From: Carboxydocella thermautotrophica | GTDB lineage: Bacteria > Bacillota > GCA-003054495 > Carboxydocellales > Carboxydocellaceae | NCBI GenBank assembly: GCA_003054495.1 | Contig: CP028514.1 | Coordinates: forward strand, 1,899,501-1,963,500 | Length of the DNA stretch: 64,000 nucleotides | Direction of reading: 5' to 3' | In this document: positions 16,408 to 24,327 of the stretch, in pieces | How the letters are laid out: the number at the start of each line of letters is the position of its first letter | Position numbering within the stretch: the first letter of the stretch is position 1 | Made by a program: the position numbers and the translations under genes | Notes under the pieces: generated by a model | The model's input: only the letters and a program-made list of their open reading frames with translations | Told to the model about the DNA's origin: nothing | Database searches by the model: none

Positions 16408-17617
16408 AAAATCTGTCCTCCTCGAAGTAAAAGACATCCTCCAGCCAGGGTTCCCCCTGCTGGTAGCCCCTGACAGCAGTTATTGCCAGCATCACCCTTT
16501 TACCATTACTCAATCTCTTCATGGTAACGATATAATCAAGGGTTTGACAGACCAAACGCATCACCAGTTCTGGATTCAAATCCATACTGTTACGCAATAT
16601 CATCAATACCAGCCGCTGAATTGCCTGCAAGGCATTATTGGCATGCAAAGTGCCCATACTGCCTTCATGGCCGGTATTCATCGCTTCCAGCAGTTCCAGG
16701 GCCTCTTTGCCTCGCACTTCCCCGACAATCAAGCGGTCAGGCCGCATGCGCAATGCATTGAGTAAGAGATCATAAAGAGTAATCGGGAACTCCTTGCTTT
16801 TTCTGGCTTCCAGGCTGACTACATGGGGATGAAGCTGCTTCAGCTTCAGCTCATCCACATCTTCAATGGTAACCAGCCGTTCATGGGATGGAATATAGGC
16901 ACAGATGGAACGCAGAGTGCTGGTCTTGCCCGAGCTGGTACCGCCGACCAACAGGATATTGGCCCGGTTATTTACTGCTTCTCGTAGAAAATCCAGCATT
17001 TCCCGACTGCAAGTCCCCAGCTCCAGCAAATTCTCCGGGGTATAAAAGCGCACCGGAAACTTTCTGATGGTAACACAGGTTCCGTGCACAGCAATGGGGC
17101 TCAAAACCGCATTTAAGCGACTGCCATCAGCCAAACGAGCATCTACATAGGGATTGGCCAGGTCCAGGCTTCTTCCCACCGGAGCCAGAATTTTACGCAC
17201 TACATTGATTAGCTGTTCTTCTGAAGCAAACTGCCGACTGGTTTTCTGAATCTGACCATTTATTTCAATATAGATTTCCTGATAGTTATTAACCATGATT
17301 TCATTGATATCGGGATTGGCCAGCAAGTCATCCAGCGGTCCATAACCGCAAATTTCCTGGATACAATACTGTTTGATTTTTTCCAGATCGGGGAGTAAAT
17401 AGCCTGTCTCTCCAGTCAAATAGTCCTGGATGATCTGGGCAACAGCCTGTTTTTTCTCCCGGTCAGTCAGTGAAAGTCCTACCAGCTGGCTGTGATTTTT
17501 TAGCAAATAATCCTTTACCTCATTCAGTAAACGGTTATATCCCGTTAATTCTCCTTCGGTATCAGCTTTTTCCAGCCTGGCCTTGGCCAGCTCGGTAAGG
17601 AGATCAACGATGGCCAT
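16391..17617 (-). CDS. tadA: TadA/CpaF secretion ATPase
   Basis: A 408-residue GspE-superfamily ATPase of the TadA/CpaF branch. Motifs: an N-terminal all-alpha region, NPDINEIMVNNYQEIYIEIN, Walker A VGGTSSGKTST (about 218-228), the Asp box TIEDVDELKL, Walker B with VGEVRGKEALELLEAMNTGH, and the His box GSMGTLHANN. It powers assembly, and perhaps retraction, of Flp pili from the cytoplasmic face. Its start overlaps the end of the TadZ-like gene by 73 bases, more than usual. ATG 17617 follows GAGGTGGTAGATT. Confidence 0.93.
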   Translation of the reverse strand: MAIVDLLTELAKARLEKADTEGELTGYNRLLNEVKDYLLKNHSQLVGLSLTDREKKQAVAQIIQDYLTGETGYLLPDLEKIKQYCIQEICGYGPLDDLLANPDINEIMVNNYQEIYIEINGQIQKTSRQFASEEQLINVVRKILAPVGRSLDLANPYVDARLADGSRLNAVLSPIAVHGTCVTIRKFPVRFYTPENLLELGTCSREMLDFLREAVNNRANILLVGGTSSGKTSTLRSICAYIPSHERLVTIEDVDELKLKQLHPHVVSLEARKSKEFPITLYDLLLNALRMRPDRLIVGEVRGKEALELLEAMNTGHEGSMGTLHANNALQAIQRLVLMILRNSMDLNPELVMRLVCQTLDYIVTMKRLSNGKRVMLAITAVRGYQQGEPWLEDVFYFEEDRFYAASS

Positions 17618-18828
17618 AATCTACCACCTCTTCCTGCTGGCTGAGGCTGATAGGCTGGAAAGAGAGTCCTGAGATTTTCCTCCCAGCTCGCCTCCTTTTC
17701 CTTCAGTTTAAACCAGGGATGCTCACCGGCCAGCAAGTGCTCAAATATTTCACTGCCCAGGTCAGGAAAGAGCTTGCCCCAGCGACCGGGCAATATTTCC
17801 ATCATGGTTGAAAGTGCCGGTTTAACAGCGGCATTGATTCCGTTAGGCCAGTAGTAGATTTTCCCACTATCCATATTCAACCTCTGCCATAATTGCAAGT
17901 AGCGTTTGATGGCCAGCAACTGACAATAGTCCTGATTCACCGGAATAATAACTTCACTGGCTTCCTGTAATGCGATATATGTACTTACCAGTTTTAAGTC
18001 ACTGGCAGTGTCAATTATGATGACATCAAAACAGCTTTTCATTCTGTTGATAAAAGAGCGAAACTGTTCCGGTTCAAACTGGCTGTAACTTTCAGGTCGG
18101 CAATAGATCGTCCCGCTGTAGATAATAAGGTTAGGCCAGAGGGGATGGGGCTGCCCCAGAGCCTGAATCCGGCTTTCTTCTCCCGAGCGAATAGCTTTGT
18201 GCAAGGGAAACTGTTTGTTTTCCACCCCCAGCCAGTAGGGAGCACACAGATTATTTAAATCCCCATCCAGAAACCCCACATTCAGTCCTTTTTGCGCCAG
18301 TGCCAATGCTACCCCGCTGGCCAGAAAGGTTTTCCCTGTACCGGGTTTGGGATTCCAGAAAACCAGAATTTTTTGCTTGTAGACCAGTTTTGGTGCTGGC
18401 ATCATTTCAGTAACTTTTGGGGCTTCTTCCCCGGGTTCTTCCACCAGTTGCTCCAGCAGCTGCTCCGCCGAGACGGTATCCTGCCAGCTCCTGGGATTAG
18501 CAATCAAATCCAGTAAATCCTTCTTTTTAAAGACACCAGGCAGAATATCGTAAATGCCCATTTTTAGCAGGTCATCAGAAGTAACAGGGTTATTTTCATC
18601 GGTAATGATATAGATCAGGCGCAGATCCGGATATTCCAGCCGGATCCTCTTACTGGTACGCAGATGAGGATCCAGCTCATCTGCTATAATCACCAGATCT
18701 GGCCCGGTTAGCTTGATTTGCTCCAGCACATCTTCGGCAAATAAGGCCAACCCAACCAGTTCCCAGTCTTTTCTTTCCGTAATCACCGGAGCCAGAATAT
18801 CATCACCGGTAGCCAGCATGATGCGCAA
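17545..18828 (-). CDS. TadZ/CpaE-like MinD-family ATPase
   Basis: A 427-residue protein with an atypical receiver-like N-terminal domain (about 1-115), a linker, and a MinD/ParA-type ATPase domain starting with NPKPGTGKTFLASGVALALA (deviant Walker A, about residues 155-175). TadZ/CpaE proteins place the Tad machine at a cell position. The start is TTG 18828, 7 bases after GGAGGG. The last 24 codons overlap tadA in another frame; the C-terminal sequence there is low-complexity Pro/Gly/Trp, so the functional protein may end earlier. Confidence 0.82.
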   Translation of the reverse strand: MRIMLATGDDILAPVITERKDWELVGLALFAEDVLEQIKLTGPDLVIIADELDPHLRTSKRIRLEYPDLRLIYIITDENNPVTSDDLLKMGIYDILPGVFKKKDLLDLIANPRSWQDTVSAEQLLEQLVEEPGEEAPKVTEMMPAPKLVYKQKILVFWNPKPGTGKTFLASGVALALAQKGLNVGFLDGDLNNLCAPYWLGVENKQFPLHKAIRSGEESRIQALGQPHPLWPNLIIYSGTIYCRPESYSQFEPEQFRSFINRMKSCFDVIIIDTASDLKLVSTYIALQEASEVIIPVNQDYCQLLAIKRYLQLWQRLNMDSGKIYYWPNGINAAVKPALSTMMEILPGRWGKLFPDLGSEIFEHLLAGEHPWFKLKEKEASWEENLRTLFPAYQPQPAGRGGRLWPSLISLPSWPRPGWKKLIPKEN

Positions 18829-18842
18829 ACTTCATCCCTCCC

Positions 18843-19508
18843 TCACTCCAGGCGGGTACTGCCAGCCAGCACCAGTTCACCCAGGACCTCATAACGCAAA
18901 ACCTCAGCTACCCGTTTCTGTTCTATTGCCAAAAGCACTGCACCAGGCATGAGGCGCCCACCCTTATCCAGCACGTCTTTTTGTCTCTGCTCAAAGTCCC
19001 GCCCCTGATCATCCAGCACCCCCAGTACGGTAATGCCACTGAGCAACGGCTGACTGTACACCAGCCCACTGTTTTTATCCTGCCAGCGCACAAAAATATC
19101 CACCTTATCCCCTTTATGTAATCTCCCGCCCAGAGAATTGGTGAGAGTGGCCTTGATCGCAACCACCCTTTGATCCGGTCCGACCTGAAGCTCGCCCTGC
19201 CCTGACTTGACGGCGGTTTCACTGATCTGCTGACCGGCCAGAAGAGGGTAAGCAGCTCTCTTTCCTACCAGTGCGCCAGGATTGCGGATCACACCGGGGA
19301 TGACCCCTTTTCGGGGTATTTCTTCCACTTTCACCGAATCAGCACTAAAGAGCTCACCGGATTTTATATTCCTGGTAGCTACCACGGCAGTTTCCGGCTG
19401 AATCATACTATTAACGTATTTTTGCAATAACAAAAAGCTCACAAGAGCAAATAATATAGCCAGCACCAAACTCAGATTCTTTTTTAGAAAACTTTTCTCC
19501 ACCACCAT
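18843..19508 (-). CDS. cpaB: CpaB/RcpC-like SAF-domain pilus assembly protein
   Basis: A 221-residue protein with an N-terminal transmembrane anchor (LSLVLAILFALVSFLLLQ) and an extracytoplasmic SAF domain (VVATRNIKSGELFSADSV), followed by the RcpC/CpaB domain. In Gram-negative bacteria it supports the Tad secretin; in Firmicutes it is thought to interact with the cell wall or pilin. It lies directly between an M23 peptidase gene and tadZ. ATG 19508 follows AGGTGAC, and the previous stop is only a base away. Confidence is good for the family. Confidence 0.85.
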   Translation of the reverse strand: MVVEKSFLKKNLSLVLAILFALVSFLLLQKYVNSMIQPETAVVATRNIKSGELFSADSVKVEEIPRKGVIPGVIRNPGALVGKRAAYPLLAGQQISETAVKSGQGELQVGPDQRVVAIKATLTNSLGGRLHKGDKVDIFVRWQDKNSGLVYSQPLLSGITVLGVLDDQGRDFEQRQKDVLDKGGRLMPGAVLLAIEQKRVAEVLRYEVLGELVLAGSTRLE

Positions 19509-19509
19509 G

Positions 19510-20148
19510 TCACCTGTTTCCTTCCCACATTTTCAAATATGGATAGGGGTTGGTAGCCTGTCCATCAATATAAATGCCAAAGTGAAGATGGGGCGGAAAC
19601 CGCCCGGTCGTTCCCACCGGTCCATAACCGGAGTTGCCTGCATACCCCAGAATTTCTCCTTTGCTTACCCTTTTCCCCGGATAAATCCCTGCAGCATAGG
19701 AAGAAAGATGGGCATAGTAATAATAGATTCCATCTTCTCCGCGTAAGCCGATACGCCAGCCACCATAAGTATTCCAGCCCAGCTTTTCGATTAGACCATC
19801 GGTAACGGCAATTAATGGAGTGCCCCAGAGAGCAAAAATATCAGTGCCCTCATGCTGGCGCTCACCACCAAAACTGCGAGGTGCCCCCCAGGAATCGCTG
19901 TAGTTATAGCTACCCAGCACAGGAAAAACATATTTGCCCAGTAGCTGCCCCTTACCCACCTCCTCCCACTGTATCTGTTCCCTGACAGTAGGAAATTCCA
20001 GTTTCACTGTTACCCCATTGGCCTCAAGCAGTATCCAGAAAATACAGATATAAACCCCTAAAAACATAAGCAACCCCAGGATCAGAACCAGCAGGAAAAA
20101 GCCCAGCCAGCGTTGCTGGCTACCGAGAACAGTAAATTTCATGTTCAT
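19510..20148 (-). CDS. Membrane-anchored M23 family peptidase
   Basis: About 212 residues: one N-terminal transmembrane helix (WLGFFLLVLILGLLMFLGVY) and a lytic M23 (LytM-like) domain outside. Metal ligands are visible in RQHEGTDIFA and PPHLHFGIYIDGQ. It cuts cross-bridges in peptidoglycan. It stands between the VirB4-like ATPase and CpaB genes, where a lytic enzyme to open the wall for a channel or pilus makes sense; Gram-positive conjugation systems regularly encode such an enzyme (VirB1-like). ATG 20148 or ATG 20142 are both possible starts. Confidence 0.85.
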   Translation of the reverse strand: MNMKFTVLGSQQRWLGFFLLVLILGLLMFLGVYICIFWILLEANGVTVKLEFPTVREQIQWEEVGKGQLLGKYVFPVLGSYNYSDSWGAPRSFGGERQHEGTDIFALWGTPLIAVTDGLIEKLGWNTYGGWRIGLRGEDGIYYYYAHLSSYAAGIYPGKRVSKGEILGYAGNSGYGPVGTTGRFPPHLHFGIYIDGQATNPYPYLKMWEGNR

Positions 20149-21913
20149 ATTCACTGGCCACCACATTAATTCCATACTTTTGCATACCATCAGTCATAGC
20201 TACCCGCACCAGGGCCTCCCCCCGCCCTGCTTGCTGGATGAATTCCCGCTCAAAATCGGTCAGGCAAAACTGTTGACTGACCTGGTCAAGGGCAGCTTCA
20301 TGCTGGCGCAGGAGAATTTGCACGGCAGAATTAAGGGCAACCGCTCTGCCCTCCTCGCTAAGCAAAAACTCATCCACATTCTGACTGATGGTAAGTAAAC
20401 CGGCATTATACTTGCGGCACTGCCTGGCAAAGCGGGCCATAATGCTGGCGGTATCCCGATATTTCAAAAGTAAATGGGCCTCATCCAGTACCAGCCTGAT
20501 CTTTCTCTGGTCCCGCTGGCGTTTCATTTTACCCCAGCAATAGCCAGCGATTACATAAGCAGCCACTGCCTTCACTTCCTCCTGGTCCAGACCCTTCAGG
20601 ACAAAACAGACCAGAGGGTTTTTGAGATTAAGGTCAGTATGGCAGTTAAAGAGATTTACAGCTCCATAAACCCAGCGATAGAGTCCCTGACACAGGATGC
20701 GGGCTTCCGGATCTTCCATTTCAGCCAGCTGCTGATAAACATCAGTCAACAGGGGTTGGCGTCTTTTCTTGCCAACGATAACTATCTCTTCTTGTCCAAT
20801 AGCTGCCCCCCGGTTCAGGGGCATAGTGCTGCGGGCCTGATAGGCTCTGATGAGGGCTTGCTCCAGTAATCCTCTTTGAACCGGACCAAGTTCCCCCAGC
20901 ATTAAGCTGAACAGGCCCAGCAACCACTCAATCTTTTCGGCCAGCCCATTGCCTTCACTATCTCCCCAGAGCTCCAGGGGATTGATCCCCGCTCCCTGTT
21001 GCAGATCCAGTCTGACCAGTTCTCCCCCCAGTTCAGAGATCAAGGTGCCGTATTCATCTTCCGGGTCGATAACAATCAGGTCATTGCCATACCAGAAATG
21101 TTCCCGGGTGATCAGGGTTTTGGTCAAATAAGTTTTGCCGGCACCGCTCATGGCCATAATGGTTATATTGGCATTGGTCAGGGCAAAAGTGTCTATGGCC
21201 ACCAGCTTACCGGTTTTGGCTTCAATGCCCAGCACCACTCCGGTATAACCGGTACCTACGGGAACATGCAGGGGATTGATGGCTGCCAGTGCCTCTGATG
21301 TGAAAGTATGCTGATATTGCAATAGATCCAGGCCAAGGGGCAGGACGGATAGCCAGGCTTCCGGTGCCTGCCAGATAGCCCGCCGGCTGATGATACCGGC
21401 ACTGCCCAGTTCGGCTTCCACATCCCGCAGGCTGCTTTTTACTTCTTCTTCCGTCTCCCCCTGAACAGCCACATACCAGGAGAGCTGATACATCTTCTGT
21501 TCCCCGCGCACCAGACTATGACGCAACTCCTCAGCATCCTGGAAAACCACGGCCTCTTCTGGATCCAGTAAATAGTTCTTGCGGCGGGCATTTTCCAGGG
21601 TTGAACCCGCATTCACCTGCTGACGGGCCAGTTTTTTCATGGTGGTCAGCCGATCCAGCGGGACAAGGTGCAGACTGTGCCAGCAAGGTCCAGACCAGCG
21701 GAAAAGCCGTTGTAACCAGCCGATGGGCACTTCGTAAGGAAAAGCTAGACAATAAAGGTGCGCCTGATAATAACCATTAATCACCATGGTGCCAGCCAGC
21801 TGGTTGTGGCGCGCTGCTGCCGAAGGTAACAGCAGGCGCAACGGAAGAGGATCCTGCTGGGTTTCAGGTCTGGATTTCCGGGTTAAGTCAATGGTTTCTT
21901 CAGTTTTATCCAT
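20120..21913 (-). CDS. VirB4/TraE-like conjugation ATPase, C-terminal and motor part
   Basis: A 597-residue VirB4-family ATPase. Walker A AMSGAGKTYLTKTLI is near residue 245, Walker B LVLDEAHLLLKY near 470, and the following FARQCRKYNAGLLTISQNV is typical for TrbE/TraC/VirB4 proteins. It would power pilin handling or substrate transport in a type IV secretion channel. The N-terminal part (about 1-230) also fits this family, but the segment usually found at the very N-terminus is encoded by the separate overlapping gene at 21883-22509. ATG 21913 follows AAGGAAAAACC. Confidence 0.88.
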   Translation of the reverse strand: MDKTEETIDLTRKSRPETQQDPLPLRLLLPSAAARHNQLAGTMVINGYYQAHLYCLAFPYEVPIGWLQRLFRWSGPCWHSLHLVPLDRLTTMKKLARQQVNAGSTLENARRKNYLLDPEEAVVFQDAEELRHSLVRGEQKMYQLSWYVAVQGETEEEVKSSLRDVEAELGSAGIISRRAIWQAPEAWLSVLPLGLDLLQYQHTFTSEALAAINPLHVPVGTGYTGVVLGIEAKTGKLVAIDTFALTNANITIMAMSGAGKTYLTKTLITREHFWYGNDLIVIDPEDEYGTLISELGGELVRLDLQQGAGINPLELWGDSEGNGLAEKIEWLLGLFSLMLGELGPVQRGLLEQALIRAYQARSTMPLNRGAAIGQEEIVIVGKKRRQPLLTDVYQQLAEMEDPEARILCQGLYRWVYGAVNLFNCHTDLNLKNPLVCFVLKGLDQEEVKAVAAYVIAGYCWGKMKRQRDQRKIRLVLDEAHLLLKYRDTASIMARFARQCRKYNAGLLTISQNVDEFLLSEEGRAVALNSAVQILLRQHEAALDQVSQQFCLTDFEREFIQQAGRGEALVRVAMTDGMQKYGINVVASEYEHEIYCSR

Positions 21914-22509
21914 GGTTTTTCCTTTTTGCCATCTGCTAAAAATTTTTGCCACTCTATTTCCTGCCTTTCTGCCAGACCCGGATTAAGGCAACGGTAAAGA
22001 AAATCAAAAATTTCGATAGTATTCAGCCGTCTTATCCCGATCCCTTCTTTCCGGGCCAGTTGCTGAACCAGCCGACAGCGTTCATCCAATTCCTCCCGGG
22101 CCTGCTGCAAGGCCCCTTCCCTTACCTGGACCGCATCCCAGCCCAGAATCAGATAGATTTTTTTCTCTGCTACCTGTTTTTGCTGAACAGCCTGATAGAG
22201 CCAGCGCGCATAGGCTTTTAGCAATTTGATCCTCGATTCCATGAACTCCCGGGCCAGGAGCTGGTTCAATTTCTCCTCCAGGCTGGAAAGATCCACCGGC
22301 ACGGGACGAACCAGAATTTGTAACGGAAAGTTCAAGCCGTCCATCAAACGGGCAAAAGCCAGGTCAAATTGATGGCACTTTTCCCAATCATAAAGACCCA
22401 GGCTGGGAGGTTGAACTTCCAGAATAGCCCGATATCTATCCCTGGATAAAATTACAAGCTCATCCTCTACCCTGGTTATACCCAGCAATTGTTTAATACT
22501 TGCCGGCAT
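21883..22509 (-). CDS. Protein resembling a separate N-terminal domain of VirB4 (TrbE/CagE type)
   Basis: A 208-residue cytoplasmic protein. It opens MPASIKQLLGITRVEDELVI, continues YRAILEVQPPSLGLYDWEK and FPLQILVRPVPVDLSSLEEK, a pattern seen at the N-terminus of VirB4 homologues of Gram-positive conjugative elements. Its stop overlaps the start of the ATPase gene by 31 bases, so the two look like a split VirB4. ATG 22509 has AAGGGG before it. The family call is by pattern only; it could be an independent accessory protein. Confidence 0.6.
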   Translation of the reverse strand: MPASIKQLLGITRVEDELVILSRDRYRAILEVQPPSLGLYDWEKCHQFDLAFARLMDGLNFPLQILVRPVPVDLSSLEEKLNQLLAREFMESRIKLLKAYARWLYQAVQQKQVAEKKIYLILGWDAVQVREGALQQAREELDERCRLVQQLARKEGIGIRRLNTIEIFDFLYRCLNPGLAERQEIEWQKFLADGKKEKPWIKLKKPLT

Positions 22510-22813
22510 ATTTTTCCCCTTCCCCCCAAACTGCTGGACGCATTTTATCAATCAGAAATAGCAAGGCTATTTTATATAGCGGCCAGCCCCGGGGCTTCCA
22601 GAAAACCAGTACCCCGCAGACAAGCATAATCAGAAAAATACTCAATACAAGAACCAGAATGTTTTTGACCAGATAGGTCAGGGCGATAATCAGCAAAATC
22701 CCGGCAAAACTCAGGATAACATCAAACCAGGAAATATAGTGGGTACCGTTGGACCAGACTTTGTCCGGATGATTCATGTTGCGCGGAATTTTATAGGTGT
22801 AATGCCTGTTCAT
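22493..22813 (-). CDS. PrgI/VirB3-like small membrane protein
   Basis: A 106-residue protein with two central transmembrane helices (WFDVILSFAGILLIIALTYL and ILVLVLSIFLIMLVCGVLVF), a short basic N-terminus and a C-terminal segment PLYKIALLFLIDKMRPAVW. In Gram-positive conjugation loci such a protein (PrgI/TcpE/VirB3-like) lies between the VirB6 and VirB4 genes, as here. GAGG lies 6 bases before ATG 22813. It overlaps the end of the VirB6-like gene (22791) and the start of the VirB4 N-domain gene. Confidence 0.68.
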   Translation of the reverse strand: MNRHYTYKIPRNMNHPDKVWSNGTHYISWFDVILSFAGILLIIALTYLVKNILVLVLSIFLIMLVCGVLVFWKPRGWPLYKIALLFLIDKMRPAVWGEGEKYAGKY

Positions 22814-23819
22814 GCTCAACCTCATCCTTATCCTTGATAGTGCTGGCTACCAGCTTGCGCAGCCAGAAGGGTGTTGCTGCCAGGAAGAGAAACAGGGTTA
22901 TCCCCAGCAGTGTCTGGGAAATAGCCTGAGGCGAGCGAAATATAACTGTACCAAAGGCCGTTAAAATTAACAGCTGCAGAGGCTGACTGAAAACCCAGGT
23001 TAACAGTTCTTTTAACCAATTCCAGAAAAAGTGCTGGGTTTGCGGCCAAATCCAGAGCAAAGCCGCCACCGGTGCCAGCAAAGTGAGCAAATTGATCATG
23101 GCCAGGCGCAAAATAATCACAACTGCAGCGAATGTACTGCCAATAGCATAAAGAACCAGCAAAACCAGGTTGATGTTAACCCCTTCCTGTACCTTCAGCC
23201 CGGGCAGGAGCTGCTGCAGGGCCCCACCGACAGCATTCAGATTAAATAATCCCTGACACAGGGCACCATTTAGCCGTAAAACCATTTCCACCAGAGCCAC
23301 AATACCATTGGCCAGCAGCAGGCCAAATAAAAGGCGCGGAATCAATTCTTTCAAAGACCTTTTCGCTGCCATAACCTGTAATCCCGCCTGCCAGAGCAGG
23401 CCCGCCCCGTAAAGAGTTAGGACAAATACAGCCAGTAAATTGACGATTAGCAAATAGCTTGTCCACCATTGCTGTAACCAGCCATTGTCCGAGAAGACAT
23501 ACTGCTGATAGCTTAAATAGCTCTGGATAAAAGCTACGATCTGATGGTTAGCTTCGAGCAGGATAGCTGAAAGGATGTAGGAGGTAAGTAAGGTAGCTTC
23601 TTGCGGTGTGAGGCCCTGATCTGATGAGATTTTGCTGATGATTTGGTCGATCACTGCACCGGTCACTGCCTCCCCAACAACAGGGGCAGCTGCGCTAATA
23701 ACTTTTGCTAACCCACCGGCTGCAGGATTTGCCTGCGATTTACTGGCTATGCTCAATAGTATAAAGATGAAACAGAGACCAGTAAACAACAATTTCCATT
23801 TTCGCCTCATCTGGCCCAT
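22791..23819 (-). CDS. TrbL/VirB6-like polytopic membrane protein
   Basis: About 342 residues: an N-terminal signal-like segment (LLFTGLCFIFILLSIASKSQA), a polar region, then six or so transmembrane helices ending in a basic/acidic cytosolic tail (KDKDEVEHEQALHL). Segments such as LINLLTLLAPVAALLWIWPQ and WNWLKELLTWVFSQPLQLLI are the type seen in TrbL/VirB6 channel subunits. ATG 23819 follows AGGTGACCGGC. It starts 9 bases after the VirB2-like gene and overlaps the PrgI-like gene. Confidence 0.78.
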   Translation of the reverse strand: MGQMRRKWKLLFTGLCFIFILLSIASKSQANPAAGGLAKVISAAAPVVGEAVTGAVIDQIISKISSDQGLTPQEATLLTSYILSAILLEANHQIVAFIQSYLSYQQYVFSDNGWLQQWWTSYLLIVNLLAVFVLTLYGAGLLWQAGLQVMAAKRSLKELIPRLLFGLLLANGIVALVEMVLRLNGALCQGLFNLNAVGGALQQLLPGLKVQEGVNINLVLLVLYAIGSTFAAVVIILRLAMINLLTLLAPVAALLWIWPQTQHFFWNWLKELLTWVFSQPLQLLILTAFGTVIFRSPQAISQTLLGITLFLFLAATPFWLRKLVASTIKDKDEVEHEQALHL

Positions 23820-23828
23820 GCCGGTCAC

Positions 23829-24185
23829 CTATTTCACAGCATTATATACAATTCCGACCATGACCCGGCTGGACACAACCAGCAATAACCCCAGCATTAC
23901 GACAATCACGCTGGTCTTGCATTTTCGCAAATTCTCCGGACTCCAGCCACCCATGGTCAGTTTGATTCCGGTTACCCCCAGTCCCAGAATGGCTCCGAAA
24001 GCCCCGAGATACATCAGGATATCGGATAGACTGCTGACTTTTTCCCAGATATCCTGGATTTCCCCTGTCAGCATTTCAGCTTTTTTACTTTTAGCTGCCC
24101 AGGCGATACCATTTAGCGACAAAAGCTGCAGGAATGCGACATATTTCACTATTTCCCGCCAGAAAAAAGAGCGCCTTTTCGACAT
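23829..24185 (-). CDS. VirB2/TrbC-like small membrane protein
   Basis: A 118-residue protein with an N-terminal signal peptide (ending near GIAWAAKSKK) and two hydrophobic helices (ILMYLGAFGAILGLGVTGI and TSVIVVMLGLLLVVSSRVMV). Signal peptide plus two helices in about 120 residues is the VirB2/TrbC pilin plan, and the gene is followed by VirB6-, VirB3- and VirB4-like genes. It is the first gene of the hybrid run, with a good promoter 60-90 bases upstream. No sequence signature is strong enough to prove the family. Confidence 0.65.
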   Translation of the reverse strand: MSKRRSFFWREIVKYVAFLQLLSLNGIAWAAKSKKAEMLTGEIQDIWEKVSSLSDILMYLGAFGAILGLGVTGIKLTMGGWSPENLRKCKTSVIVVMLGLLLVVSSRVMVGIVYNAVK

Positions 24186-24246
24186 ATTTAACCATCCTTT
24201 GTTGAAATTTCTTTTTCCTCCTCTTTTTGCCTGCCAGGCAATAACT

Positions 24247-24275
24247 ATAATAACATGTCAGAATCTTTTTGACAA
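24247..24275 (-). promoter_or_regulatory. Promoter of the Tad/T4SS operon
   Basis: Minus strand TTGTCA (24275-24270), 17-base spacer, TATTAT (24252-24247). It lies 62 bases before the first gene (VirB2-like). All following genes to 13729 overlap or have very short gaps, so this could drive the entire run. Confidence 0.6.
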
Positions 24276-24299
24276 TACTCTGGTTTGTTCAATTTTCAA

Positions 24300-24326
24300 A
24301 CAAAAATACCGGGGTTTACCCGGTAT
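24300..24326 (-). terminator. Terminator after hemZ
   Basis: Stem ATACCGGG / CCCGGTAT with a short loop directly after the hemZ stop; the minus strand continues TTTTTGTTTG. It isolates hemZ from the Tad/T4SS operon. Confidence 0.85.
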
Positions 24327-24327
24327 G

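Noticed and set aside
16316-16765. Plus-strand frame opposite tadA and tadB
   Set aside because: Antisense shadow with no family match and no ribosome site.
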